A stretch of 64,000 nucleotides of DNA from Methanolinea sp. UBA277 (GCA_002499905.1 DANP01000025.1:1-64000); one strand, 5' to 3'; shown: positions 24,725 through 32,843, counted from the first letter of the stretch. Translations and numbers: made by a program. Notes: generated from the sequence alone by a model not told the origin.

Positions 24725-25645
24725 TCATTTTCTTCCCTCTCTGCGGGCTTCATGGATCTCATTGACAAGTTCCCGGTGGAATGCAAGCAGCATGTCGCTG
24801 ATTACGCCGAACATGAAGATCTGGAAACCGATGACAATGAGCAGAACGGTAAGAATGGTGAGCGGGATATGCTCGACGCTTCTCAGCCATTCCAGCAGAA
24901 CATATGCGCCGGAGAGAAATCCGGCGATCATGATGATCACCCCGATGAGGCCGAAATAGAAGAGCGGATTGCTCATTTTTGCCAGTTTATATATCGTGGT
25001 TGTGATCTTGAGGCCGTCGTGAAACGGGTTGAGTTTTGTCGGGGTGCCGGATCGTTGCCCGTATTTGATCGGAACAATGAAAATCTCCATGTTGTTCCGT
25101 ACCGCTTCCGCCGATATCTCGGTCTCAATGCCAAAACCTGATTCCTTCAGCCTCATCTGCCTGACCGATTCGCGCGTAAACGCACGGTAGCCGGAGAGGA
25201 TATCGTTGAGGAAGCGGCCATGGGCGAGCTTGAACAGGCGGTTCAGGATCTGGTTTCCGGCATAATTGAGACGGGAGAATGCGGACCGGTTCTCGTCTGT
25301 CAGGCGATTGCCGATGACATGGGCTGATCCGGTTGCAAGGGGTTCGAGCATTCTTTCAGCATCATCAGGAGAGTAGGTCCCGTCACCGTCAATCATCAGG
25401 AGGTATGGCTCGTCGATTAAGGCGAAAGCCTCGATGATGGCGTTTCCTTTTCCCCGACCCTCCTGAGTGATGACACGTGCACCGGCCTGCGATGCAATCT
25501 TCCGTGTTGCATCAGAGCTGTGGCCGTCAATGACCAGGACATTCCTGAAACCGAGGGATATAAATTCATTGATCAGGCCCCCGATTGTCGGGGCTTCATT
25601 CAGGGTCGGAATGAGGACACAGACCTGATCCTTCTCGATGCTCAT
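24725..25645 (-). CDS. aglJ: AglJ-like dolichol-phosphate glycosyltransferase
   Basis: 306 aa GT-A family 2 glycosyltransferase with a membrane anchor. The N-terminal catalytic domain has VCVLIPTLNEAPTIG, VIDGHSSDAT, and the metal-binding YLLMIDGDGTYSPDD. DILSGYRAFTR and the GFGIETEISAEAV block are typical of dolichyl-phosphate hexose transferases. Two C-terminal membrane helices (NPLFYFGLIGVIIMIAGFLS and LTILTVLLIVIGFQIFMFGV) place it at the cytoplasmic membrane. AglJ adds the first sugar of the N-glycan assembled on dolichol phosphate, which would then modify archaellin and surface glycoproteins such as those in this window. The exact member of the family is inferred. Confidence 0.75.
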   Translation of the reverse strand: MSIEKDQVCVLIPTLNEAPTIGGLINEFISLGFRNVLVIDGHSSDATRKIASQAGARVITQEGRGKGNAIIEAFALIDEPYLLMIDGDGTYSPDDAERMLEPLATGSAHVIGNRLTDENRSAFSRLNYAGNQILNRLFKLAHGRFLNDILSGYRAFTRESVRQMRLKESGFGIETEISAEAVRNNMEIFIVPIKYGQRSGTPTKLNPFHDGLKITTTIYKLAKMSNPLFYFGLIGVIIMIAGFLSGAYVLLEWLRSVEHIPLTILTVLLIVIGFQIFMFGVISDMLLAFHRELVNEIHEARREGRK

Positions 25646-25654
25646 TGGATATAA

Positions 25655-25683
25655 TTTTTATATACCCTGTCATAAGTGCTTGC
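25655..25683 (+). promoter_or_regulatory. Leaderless-type promoter of the endonuclease-dU family gene
   Basis: TTTTTATATA at 25655-25664 lies about 24 bp ahead of the ATG at 25684, with no ribosome site between, so transcription is likely to begin at the start codon. The region is the short divergent spacer with aglJ. Confidence 0.5.
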
Positions 25684-26253
25684 ATGCACATCGCGAAAAA
25701 AGGGCTCCGTGTCCTTGGAATCGCGGAAAGCTTCTCTTCGGATGACCAATCCGTTCTCGCGGGTCTGGTGATGAGAAAAGATCTCCGCATTGACGGGATC
25801 TCCTTTGAGAACACAACGGTCGGGGGTATGAATGCAACCGGGGCGGTCATCTCCCTGTACCGGAGTTTCAAAAGGCAGGATATCAATGTCATCATGATCA
25901 GCGGCTGCGTGATATCCTGGTTCAATATCATCGATCCGGCCCGGGTGCAGGAAGCGGCGGACAGGCCGGTCATTATTGTCACCTATGAAGACTCGGAAGG
26001 GATCGAAGAGGATATCGCACGGCATTTTCCCGGTGATGATGAGCGGCTCTCCCGATATAAGGCCCTGGGAGAGCGTATTCCCACTACCCTGCCCACAGGT
26101 CATACCATTTTTATCCGTCCATACGGGATATCTGAAGAGGATGCAGCAGCACTCTGTTCAGCACTCACCTTTGACGGCAAGATCCCTGAACCCCTCCGGG
26201 TAGCCCGACTCTGTGCCCGGGCAGTTATGCAGTACGGTGGAGAGAGAGAATGA
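25684..26253 (+). CDS. Endonuclease dU / UPF0215 (DUF99) family protein
   Basis: 189 aa from ATG 25684 (MHIAKKGLRVLGIAESF). The opening strand and GIAES motif, GLVMRKDLRIDGISFENTTVGGMNAT, and VIMISGCVISWFNIID are characteristic of UPF0215/DUF99, an endonuclease V-like fold found mainly in archaea. Some members cut at deoxyuridine or inosine, so a base-repair role is likely. The in-frame extension to 25645 overlaps the promoter and is rejected. The gene is divergent from aglJ. Confidence 0.82.
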   Translation: MHIAKKGLRVLGIAESFSSDDQSVLAGLVMRKDLRIDGISFENTTVGGMNATGAVISLYRSFKRQDINVIMISGCVISWFNIIDPARVQEAADRPVIIVTYEDSEGIEEDIARHFPGDDERLSRYKALGERIPTTLPTGHTIFIRPYGISEEDAAALCSALTFDGKIPEPLRVARLCARAVMQYGGERE

Positions 26254-26459
26254 TAACAAAAAGAACAGAATCAACGGGGAGACCGCTTTCTCTGGTTTTT
26301 CGAACGGGAATTGAAGAGGCATACCGATCCCGGGAATTATTTTACCACGTGAAGATTCATGACAATACTGTCGTTTATACCGTAAATTGAGGTAAATTCT
26401 CTCAAAAATAAATTAATAAATTTAATAGATTGGAAAATTTACATGATACCATTTAAAGG

Positions 26460-27002
26460 ATGACCGCCAAGGAAGAATCGCTCTCCTGGAAGAATCGCGG
26501 TGATGCGTATGTCACGAAGGAAGAGTATAATCATGCCATCAGCTGTTACGAATATGCAGTTCACCTCGACCGGGATAATTTAGCAGCATGGAACAACCTG
26601 GGCTGTTCACTCAATAAGATGGGAAGGAAAGAAGATGCGTACCGGGTGAAGAATATCCTGGAAAATCTCGAACGGAAACAGAAACAGGAACTGAAAGCTT
26701 CCCGGGCCTCGGTTTTCACTTCTGACATCCTTTTATTTTTTGTCTTTTTAGCCACCGTATGGGGCATTCTGCTCGTCTACTGGCTGTATTTCTGGGGAGG
26801 AACGGACCTCAGAATGGGCTTTGCATGGGCAGGAGTCCTGGCCTTCATCATCGTAGGATGGATCTGGGCATTCTTCCTCCTCTGGGATACGGAAAATATT
26901 ATCTGCAGATTTTTCGCCCTGCTCATTACGGGTTTTGTTATCGGGGCTGCTATTGTCCTCAGCAGGGTCGTTTTACGAAAGATCATCCCGTCCGTATCAT
27001 AG
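26460..27002 (+). CDS. TPR membrane protein, 180 aa
   Basis: Two tetratricopeptide repeats at about residues 8-72 (SWKNRGDAYVTKEEYNHAIS; AWNNLGCSLNKMGRKEDAYR) are followed by three membrane helices (about residues 87-110, 118-140 and 145-170). Such a layout suggests a membrane-attached adaptor with a cytoplasmic TPR head. The ATG at 26460 follows an AT-rich promoter (AATAAATTTAATAGATT near 26413-26430). It is a single gene between convergent and divergent neighbours; partner unknown. Confidence 0.7.
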   Translation: MTAKEESLSWKNRGDAYVTKEEYNHAISCYEYAVHLDRDNLAAWNNLGCSLNKMGRKEDAYRVKNILENLERKQKQELKASRASVFTSDILLFFVFLATVWGILLVYWLYFWGGTDLRMGFAWAGVLAFIIVGWIWAFFLLWDTENIICRFFALLITGFVIGAAIVLSRVVLRKIIPSVS

Positions 27003-27091
27003 GAAGGAAGGGTGGATACGGATTATAACCGCGAATGAGTAGCAGGAAATCATGGAGCACCGCTTTCCTGAACGTATGCGTCCGGGGCAGT

Positions 27092-27607
27092 TCATGCCCG
27101 TCTGCTGTAGCGGGAAACAAGTTCCCCTGACTCTTTCCTGAAGATATCTACCCGTATGGTATCACCGGAATGAAAAGTGTTGTCGGAAAAATCGATGGCA
27201 ATCTTTTCTTTCGGGTTCCAGAACGGTCCGGAACAACCAAGTCCGCCCATGGTCTGGACTCCGTAATGATGGGTGGATATGAAATCATTGCCGTTCATGG
27301 TTTCGATTACCGCTGGAATTTTCGTCCCGTTCCGGAAAAAATCCGCCCGAAGGGCGGCATTCTCAAGCCGTTCGGTCCCGTTGTGCAGGAGGATCACCCG
27401 GGAGTCATAGTTGAGAATCCCATGCTCATCAACATGGTATACTCCTGATATCTCCAAAAATGAGGGCACAGGGGATATCGGGTCGGAAAAATCAGGAAAG
27501 TGGACCATCAGGAAGATAAGTGCGGCCAGAAGTACTGTGATAGCTATCAGCAGGATAGTTCCGATCTGTGGCGAAACAGCTTCGTCATCTGGCGGTTCGG
27601 AGTACAA
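27092..27607 (-). CDS. Archaeal type IV pilin-like protein
   Basis: 171 aa. The N-terminus contains DDEAVSPQIGTILLIAITVL, the archaeal pilin_N (DUF1628-type) pattern AVSPxIGxxLxxAITV, cut by an EppA-type peptidase before the hydrophobic helix. The rest is an extracellular beta-rich domain with one sequon (NGT) and another later (NGT). The only start available is TTG at 27607, because an in-frame stop lies directly upstream and no internal Met precedes the motif. It is a single gene; it may be an adhesive pilus subunit or a pilin-like cell-surface protein. Confidence 0.7.
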   Translation of the reverse strand: MYSEPPDDEAVSPQIGTILLIAITVLLAALIFLMVHFPDFSDPISPVPSFLEISGVYHVDEHGILNYDSRVILLHNGTERLENAALRADFFRNGTKIPAVIETMNGNDFISTHHYGVQTMGGLGCSGPFWNPKEKIAIDFSDNTFHSGDTIRVDIFRKESGELVSRYSRRA

Positions 27608-27740
27608 TACTCACAGGTGAGGAAGCCCCCGGGAATATAGATTATGAAATGAATCAAGGAGAGAGGGGTGTATTTTCATGGATGGGATGAATGAATATTA
27701 CACCAGACGAAAAGAGGGAGACCCGTAGAACCGAAGGTCT

Positions 27741-28070
27741 CTACGATTCCTGTTCACCCGTCCGGACTTTGATGGAACGTTCAACGGGCAGGACAAAGAT
27801 CCTTCCATCCCCCCTCTTTCCCGTCTTTGCACTTTCGCATATCGCCTGGATGACCCTGTCAGCATCCGCATCACTGATTACGACTTCGATCTGTACTTTG
27901 GGGATGAGGTCCACCTGAACGGTCCCACCGCGGTACTGGAGCGAGATTCCCTTCTGATCGCCCCGTCCTTCAACAGGCATAACCGTCATCCCGGATAAAC
28001 CCTGATTTTCCAGAGCCTTTTTCACAAATTCAAACCGTTCCGGCCGGATAATGGCTTTTATCATTTTCAT
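27741..28070 (-). CDS. glnK: Nitrogen regulatory protein PII (GlnK)
   Basis: 109 aa from ATG 28070, placed seven bases after a GTGAGG ribosome site; the ATG at 28076 sits on top of that site. PII proteins form trimers that bind ATP/ADP and 2-oxoglutarate and block Amt. The T-loop region reads EGRGDQKGISLQYRGG followed by VDLIPKVQIEVVI. The C-terminal signature is TGKRGDGRIFVLPVE. The bacterial uridylylation Tyr51 is replaced by a non-Tyr residue, so control is by ligands only. The gene follows amt by 9 bp, the standard amt-glnK pair. Confidence 0.93.
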   Translation of the reverse strand: MKMIKAIIRPERFEFVKKALENQGLSGMTVMPVEGRGDQKGISLQYRGGTVQVDLIPKVQIEVVISDADADRVIQAICESAKTGKRGDGRIFVLPVERSIKVRTGEQES

Positions 28071-28079
28071 GACCATCCC

Positions 28080-29276
28080 TCACGCCCGTTCTCCGTGCTG
28101 CGATATATCCAGCCCGACATACTCTTCATCTTCGGATACCCGGAGACCGAGGGTCTTGTCAACGATGACTGCAAGTACCAGCGTCACCACGAATGCATAC
28201 ACCATTGCCGACAGGGCCCCGATAGTGTTGGCGATAAACTGATCAAGATTGCCTTCGATAAGCCCCGAGTAACCACCAATTGCAGCGATTGCGAATATCC
28301 CGGTGGCAAAAGCTCCCCAGAGCCCTCCCATCCCGTGGACGGCCCAGGCATCCAGGCTTTCGTCGAGCCCTCTTTTCAACCGGAAGAGCATGGCACCATA
28401 GCAGATCAGACCGGCAATTGCACCGATAACGATTGAAGCCCCCACATTGACGAATCCGGCTGCGGGCGTGATGGCAACGAGACCCGCTATGGCACCGCTC
28501 ACCATGCCGAGCGAGCTCGGTTTTCCACGGTACCAGCTGGCAGCGAGCCAGGCAAGAGCGCCTGCTGCTGCAGAGATATTGGTGACTATGAAAGCATTTG
28601 CAGCTATGCCATTTGCAGCAAGGGCAGACCCTGCATTGAATCCGAACCAGCCGAACCAGAGGAGAGCCGCACCGAGCAGCGTCATCGGTATGTTATGCGG
28701 CTCCATGCTGTACTGGCCGAAGCCTGAACGTTTCCCGATAACCATTGCCACAGCCAGAGCGGCAAAGCCCGAGCTGATATGGACAACCGTCCCTCCGGCA
28801 AAATCAAGTGAACCGAAGGCGGAGGCCCACCCGCCACCCCATGCCCAGTGGGCGAGCGGATCGTACACCAGGGTCGTCCAGAGCAGGGCAAAGATGATGA
28901 ATGATGAGAGCTTGACCCGTTCCGCAAATCCTGAGGTGACGATAGCCATCGCTATAGCCGCAAATACTCCCTGAAATGTGACGAACAGGATTGGTGGATA
29001 TCCCGCATCGCCGGCTTCCATGCTGATCCCGGATAATCCGGCGAAATCCAGATTGCCGATAAACCCTCCGATATCTCCCCCAAACGAGAGCGAGTATCCG
29101 AAGAGCACCCACTGGAGGCTTACCAGGGCAAACACGATGAAGGAGAGGGCAACCATGGAGATGAAATTCTTCCGCCGTACAAGACCCCCGTAGAAAAATC
29201 CTACCCCCGGGGTCATCAGCATAATGAGGGCAGTCGAGGTCAGGAGCCATGCTGTTGTACCTGTATCGAGTGTCAT
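28080..29276 (-). CDS. amt: Ammonium transporter Amt
   Basis: 398 aa, full length for the Amt/MEP family with eleven membrane helices. The conserved channel residues are visible: Asp and first His in DFAGGTVVHISSG and the second His in AWAVHGMGGLWGAF. The N-terminus GTTAWLLTSTALIMLMTPGVGFFYGGLV is typical. Start at ATG 29276 with GGTGA ahead. It takes up ammonium when scarce and is closed by GlnK, encoded next to it. A putative NrpR operator, TATA box and about 330-nt leader lie upstream. Confidence 0.97.
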   Translation of the reverse strand: MTLDTGTTAWLLTSTALIMLMTPGVGFFYGGLVRRKNFISMVALSFIVFALVSLQWVLFGYSLSFGGDIGGFIGNLDFAGLSGISMEAGDAGYPPILFVTFQGVFAAIAMAIVTSGFAERVKLSSFIIFALLWTTLVYDPLAHWAWGGGWASAFGSLDFAGGTVVHISSGFAALAVAMVIGKRSGFGQYSMEPHNIPMTLLGAALLWFGWFGFNAGSALAANGIAANAFIVTNISAAAGALAWLAASWYRGKPSSLGMVSGAIAGLVAITPAAGFVNVGASIVIGAIAGLICYGAMLFRLKRGLDESLDAWAVHGMGGLWGAFATGIFAIAAIGGYSGLIEGNLDQFIANTIGALSAMVYAFVVTLVLAVIVDKTLGLRVSEDEEYVGLDISQHGERA

Positions 29277-29604
29277 TGTGTCACCATGAATCTGAATAAT
29301 TTTTTTCAGGATGAAGGATCCTGCATCTTCACATCACTACCCCAACGGCCTGCATATCGTGTCGCATCCATGAGAAATACGGCAGGATTGTCAGTTCCTT
29401 GATGAATACTTCCCAGTCCAGCTTCCTGAGCACAGAGCCGGGATGGCCGTCCAGCACCGGGGAGATCCCTTGAATATGGTTGTGACATCCCTGATAGCAT
29501 CAGGATGTCACCCGCAGTGGGAATACTGCCCGGTTGATTGATTTCTTCACCGATGCTCACTGAAATCACCAGTTTTCTGATTGGGTCTGTTCCCGCTCAT
29601 CAGT
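29277..29604 (-). ncRNA. Long 5' leader of amt-glnK mRNA (possible structured RNA)
   Basis: If transcription starts near 29605 from the TATA box at 29627-29635, the amt mRNA has a leader of about 330 nt. It contains a strong stem-loop (29482-29511) and no convincing gene. An 87-codon open frame (29306-29569) is present but looks fortuitous. The leader could be regulatory or yield a small RNA; this is inference. Confidence 0.35.
29482..29511 (-). other. Strong stem-loop in the amt leader
   Basis: A perfect 9-bp stem (GTGACATCC with GGATGTCAC) continues after one bulged C with four more pairs and closes with a three-base loop. No T-run follows, so it is not a standard intrinsic terminator. Confidence 0.6.
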
Positions 29605-29635
29605 AGATGGAAGTTGCCTTCCATCTTATATAGAT
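29605..29635 (-). promoter_or_regulatory. amt promoter with NrpR-type operator
   Basis: On the minus strand a consensus TATA box (CTATATAAG, 29627-29635) is directly followed by a perfect dyad AGATGGAA-N6-TTCCATCT at 29605-29626. Its core GGAA-N6-TTCC matches the operator of the methanogen nitrogen repressor NrpR. The dyad fills the space between TATA box and expected start, where binding would block RNA polymerase. Confidence 0.65.
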
Positions 29636-29778
29636 ATTATCCATAATATCCTTTGGAAAACCACTGATGAATGTAAAAAACGGAGAACCGGGGGGAAAGG
29701 ACAGGTCTCCCCTGGTTCAAAGAGCATGCGCAGCACCTGTGCCGCGCGGAGAAACTGTTCGGGAGGAACTGATAGGCA

Positions 29779-30099
29779 CTACATATCAGGCCTCCACGTC
29801 CCCGGTTCGAAAACCGGAAACAGGAAAATCCTTCCGTCCCCCTGCTTTCCCGGGCGGGCTGCAGTACAGACATCATCAATCACCCTGTCAGCCCGGTCAT
29901 CTTTCACGATGATATCGATAGCAAGCTTTGGCAGGAGGTCGATGTTCAGGATTCCGCCCCGGAACTGGAGATGGATCCCGCGCTGCTCACCTCTGCCTTG
30001 CATCGGAGCAACCGTCATGCCATACATCCCCCGGGATTCAAGCGCCTTCTTGATGAAGGGAAGACGTTCTTCACGTATGATTGCCCGGATGAGTTTCAT
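29779..30099 (-). CDS. Second PII protein (GlnK paralogue)
   Basis: 106 aa. Same family as the gene at 27.7 kb: MKLIRAIIREERLPFIKKAL, T-loop QGRGEQRGIHLQFRGG followed by IDLLPKLAIDIIV, and C-terminal GKQGDGRIFLFPVF. Here both Tyr46 and Tyr51 positions are non-Tyr (Phe and Leu), again excluding uridylylation. The start ATG overlaps the stop of the 67-aa upstream ORF by four bases, so the two are translated together. It is not paired with an amt gene; it lies between amt and glnA, so it may regulate glutamine synthetase rather than transport (inference). Confidence 0.92.
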   Translation of the reverse strand: MKLIRAIIREERLPFIKKALESRGMYGMTVAPMQGRGEQRGIHLQFRGGILNIDLLPKLAIDIIVKDDRADRVIDDVCTAARPGKQGDGRIFLFPVFEPGTWRPDM

Positions 30100-30299
30100 T
30101 CGCTTTTCTCCCCGTTGATCTCAATATCACACGCCTCTTCCTGATTCATGGTCGGAACCCTGCCCCGCGAAGTGGTTAATCCGTATCCCTTGATAGGAAG
30201 CCATTTCAGCGAGCCGCGGGCTGGTGTAACGATAAAGAACCCGCGAACAGGGTCTCCTGGTTCTTTCTCCTGTCTGGATTCCCGTGCCGGCTCAGTCAT
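30096..30299 (-). CDS. Small ORF coupled to the second glnK, 67 aa
   Basis: Not recognised. A 67-residue charged protein (MTEPARESRQEKEPGDPVRG, then FFIVTPARGSLKWLPIKGYG, ending IEINGEKSE) whose TGA overlaps the ATG of the second glnK. A TATA-like element, AGTTTTATGT (30331-30340 on the minus strand), would place the start about 10 nt ahead of its ATG, so it would be the first cistron. No membrane segment. Its position suggests a partner of PII or glutamine synthetase. Confidence 0.5.
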   Translation of the reverse strand: MTEPARESRQEKEPGDPVRGFFIVTPARGSLKWLPIKGYGLTTSRGRVPTMNQEEACDIEINGEKSE

Positions 30300-30358
30300 C
30301 TTAAGTGGAAGGAAGTTATTGGCAAGTACTACATAAAACTAACTATTCTCTTTGAGGG

Positions 30359-30365
30359 AAAAAAA
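30359..30365 (-). terminator. T-tract terminator after glnA
   Basis: Seven consecutive T on the minus strand directly follow the glnA TAA stop (30366-30368), a typical archaeal termination signal that separates glnA from the glnK unit downstream. Confidence 0.5.
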
Positions 30366-31694
30366 TTAATAGCTGGCCAGATAGCGGTCGATCTCCCAGG
30401 GATGAACGGCCAGTCTGAACATATCGGTCTCCAGGGTTGCAATATTGGTAAGACCTTCCATCACGTGCGATCCCATTACTTTGGTGATCACGGAGTCCTT
30501 TTCGAGCTCCAGGTGTGCATCCATCAGGCTGCCCGGAAGCATCTCGATTCCCATCTTCTTCCGTTCATCAGCCGTGAGATGGTAGATATTGGTATTCGTG
30601 CTCTCGGGAGGCTCGATCTTGTTCCTGATACCGTCAAGTCCTGCAGCGAGCATGGCGGCAAATGTGAGGTAGGGGTTGCACATCGGATCCGGGCTCCTGA
30701 ACTCGGCACGGGTACTGTTGCCGCGGGCCGCCGGAACCCTGACCAGCGCCGACCGGTTGGTTGCACTCCAGGAAATATAACAGGGGGCTTCGTATCCGGG
30801 CACGAGCCGCTTGTAGGAGTTGATGGTCGGATTTGCGATCCTGGTGATGGCCTTTGCATGCCTGAGCAGCCCGCCGATGTAATGGAAGGCAGCCTGAGAG
30901 AGCTGCATGGTACCGTCAGGATCGTAGAAGGCATTCTTGCCATCTTTTGCCAGTGACATGTGGGTGTGCATTCCGCTCCCGTTGATACCGAAGATCGGCT
31001 TTGCCATGAAGGTTGCATGGAGATTCTTCTGGAGCGCAAGGGTCTTTGTCGCGAATTTGAAGGTGATCACCTTGTCAGCCGTATCGAGGGCATAACTGTA
31101 CTTGAAGTCGATCTCATGCTGGCTTTCTGCAACTTCGTGGTGTGACGCTTCGATCTCAAATCCCATCTGGGTCAAGGCAAAGACGATATCACGCCGGACA
31201 TCCTCGGCAAGATCGGTCGGTGCCAGATCAAAGTATCCCCCATAGTCCTGGAACTGGGTTGAAGGCCTTCCGTCAACCATTTTGAACAGGAAGAATTCAA
31301 GCTCGGGTCCGGTGTTGAAGGTGAACCCCATCTTCTTTGCGTCTTCAAGGGTCTTTTTCAGAATGTACCGGGGATCTCCCTCAAAGGGTTTATCGCCATA
31401 CGTGTATACATCACATATGAACCGGGCAACCCGTGCATCGAGCGGTCTCCAGGGAAGGATAGTATAGGTTGCCAGGTCGGGCTTCAGCAGCATGTCTGAT
31501 TCCTCGATCCGGGCGAATCCTTCAATGGACGACCCATCGAACCAGATACCCTCGGTCAGGGCTTTTTCAGCCTGCTGAACCGGTATGGCCACATTTTTCG
31601 GCTGCCCCTGGATATCGGTGAACTGGAGGCGCAGGAATTTTACTAAATCTGCGTCGATACGTTCCAGCATTTCACCTACGACATCTCTGGTCAT
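30366..31694 (-). CDS. glnA: Glutamine synthetase type I
   Basis: 442 aa GSI, alpha-type length. It condenses ammonia and glutamate with ATP. Visible signatures: WFDGSSIEGFARIEESDM, ELEFFLF metal site, HEVAESQHEIDFKYS, the ammonia-site region NGSGMHTHMSL, KRLVPGYEAP and ATP/glutamate-binding RVPAARGNSTRAEFRSPDP. The adenylylation Tyr motif of GSI-beta is absent as expected. It forms a divergent pair with the glutamate synthase operon, and an NrpR-like operator lies at its start. Start ATG 31694 lies just downstream of that operator and the TATA box, so the mRNA would be leaderless or nearly so. Confidence 0.97.
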   Translation of the reverse strand: MTRDVVGEMLERIDADLVKFLRLQFTDIQGQPKNVAIPVQQAEKALTEGIWFDGSSIEGFARIEESDMLLKPDLATYTILPWRPLDARVARFICDVYTYGDKPFEGDPRYILKKTLEDAKKMGFTFNTGPELEFFLFKMVDGRPSTQFQDYGGYFDLAPTDLAEDVRRDIVFALTQMGFEIEASHHEVAESQHEIDFKYSYALDTADKVITFKFATKTLALQKNLHATFMAKPIFGINGSGMHTHMSLAKDGKNAFYDPDGTMQLSQAAFHYIGGLLRHAKAITRIANPTINSYKRLVPGYEAPCYISWSATNRSALVRVPAARGNSTRAEFRSPDPMCNPYLTFAAMLAAGLDGIRNKIEPPESTNTNIYHLTADERKKMGIEMLPGSLMDAHLELEKDSVITKVMGSHVMEGLTNIATLETDMFRLAVHPWEIDRYLASY

Positions 31695-31696
31695 AT

Positions 31697-31730
31697 GGAA
31701 AATAGCTTCTACCCAATTATATTTATACTT
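31697..31730 (-). promoter_or_regulatory. glnA promoter with NrpR-like operator
   Basis: Minus-strand TATA box AAGTATAAATATAATT (about 31716-31730) followed by GGAA-N6-TTCT read on the plus strand at 31697-31710, one mismatch from GGAA-N6-TTCC. As at amt, the site sits between TATA box and start. The start codon is at 31694. Confidence 0.5.
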
Positions 31731-31748
31731 AATTGAGCATACATTATG

Positions 31749-31771
31749 AGCACATCAACGGAGCATGTGCT
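31749..31771. promoter_or_regulatory. Inverted repeat ahead of the glutamate synthase operon
   Basis: Arms AGCACA (31749-31754) and TGTGCT (31766-31771) flank an 11-base centre. It lies near the expected transcription start of the plus-strand operon, whose TATA box is in 31716-31730. A possible operator; the regulator is unknown. Confidence 0.3.
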
Positions 31772-31790
31772 GACCATACCTGTGATTTAA

Positions 31791-32843
31791 ATGTGTGGAA
31801 TTATTGGAGTCATCGACCGCACCCGTGAAAGGATGGATGGGACCGGGATACGGGCTGCCCTGTCGGAAATGAACGAGCGCGGCAGCGGTGAGGGGGCAGG
31901 ATATGCAGCGTACGGTGCTTTCCCGGATTTCAGGGACTACTATGCAATTCATATCTTCTTTGACAATCTGCACGAGACAAAACCCCGGGTTGAGGAAGAA
32001 CTCTCAAAGTGGGGAGTTATCGAGTACGATGAGGCGATCCCCACCTACGAGCAGGCATCGCTCAGGAAAGTCCACATCCCCTGGCGGTTCTTTTTCAGGC
32101 CGGACCCACACCTGATGCCGAGGAGCATCACCCCGGAAGACGATGTCGTGATGCACCTGGTGATGAAGGTCAACACAACCATACCAGGGGCGCTCGTATT
32201 TGCATCGGGAAAGAACGTTGCTGTCTTCAAGGCATCGGGGTGGCCTGATGAGGTTGCAGATTTTTATCGCATCCAGGACTACAAGGGCTACCTGTGGATG
32301 GGCCATAACCGGTACCCGACCAACACTCCCGGCTGGTGGGGGGGAGCACATCCGTTCAATCTCCTGAACTGGAGCGTGGTTCACAACGGTGAGATTACCT
32401 CCTATGGTACGAACCGCCGCTACATAGAGTCCTACGGGTACCAGTGCACCATGTATACCGACACTGAAGTTGTCGCCTATCTCTTCGATCTCCTCGTCCG
32501 CCGCCATGGTCTCTCCATTGAGACTGCAGTCAAAGCACTTGCTCCTCCCTTCTGGGACGAAATTGACCGGATGCCGGAAAAGGAGAGGGAAATTTTCCGG
32601 GCTATCAGACTTGCCTATGGATCGGCACTGATGAACGGCCCCTTCGCCATCGTGGTGGCAAACGAAGAGAGCATGGTCGGGTTCACTGACCGGATCAAGC
32701 TCCGCCCACTGGTATACGGGGTGAAAGGAAACCGGCTGTATATTTCCAGCGAGGAAGCAGCAATCCGCACCATGGAACCCGATGTCGAGGAGATTACCAT
32801 GCCGAAGGCCGGTGAGCCGATCATCGGGAGGTATGTGGCATGA
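31791..32843 (+). CDS. Glutamate synthase, amidotransferase subunit (archaeal split GOGAT)
   Basis: 350 aa class II glutamine amidotransferase domain. The N-terminal nucleophile Cys2 (MCGIIGVIDRT), the conserved HNRYPTNTPGWWGGAHPF and VVHNGEITSYGTNRRYIES motifs and the CTMYTDTEVVAYL region identify it as the GltB glutaminase domain. It releases ammonia from glutamine for the synthase subunit. GTGAT at 31782-31786 is the ribosome site. The gene overlaps the next by four bases. In bacteria this is the first third of a single large GltB chain; archaea have it as a separate gene. Confidence 0.9.
   Translation: MCGIIGVIDRTRERMDGTGIRAALSEMNERGSGEGAGYAAYGAFPDFRDYYAIHIFFDNLHETKPRVEEELSKWGVIEYDEAIPTYEQASLRKVHIPWRFFFRPDPHLMPRSITPEDDVVMHLVMKVNTTIPGALVFASGKNVAVFKASGWPDEVADFYRIQDYKGYLWMGHNRYPTNTPGWWGGAHPFNLLNWSVVHNGEITSYGTNRRYIESYGYQCTMYTDTEVVAYLFDLLVRRHGLSIETAVKALAPPFWDEIDRMPEKEREIFRAIRLAYGSALMNGPFAIVVANEESMVGFTDRIKLRPLVYGVKGNRLYISSEEAAIRTMEPDVEEITMPKAGEPIIGRYVA

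Noticed and set aside
29306..29569. An 87-codon open frame on the minus strand in the amt leader
   Set aside because: The sequence has no recognisable domain, a strong hairpin is embedded in it, and no clear promoter or ribosome site serves it. More likely it is a chance open frame in a long leader.
29690..29830. A tRNA-like stretch with GGTTCAAA and GGTTCGAAAACC between the second glnK and the amt promoter
   Set aside because: No acceptor or anticodon stems can be formed around it.
30300..30345. A NrpR operator ahead of the 67-aa ORF and second glnK
   Set aside because: GGAAGGAAGTTATTGG contains only GGAA halves; the required TTCC at six-base spacing is not present.
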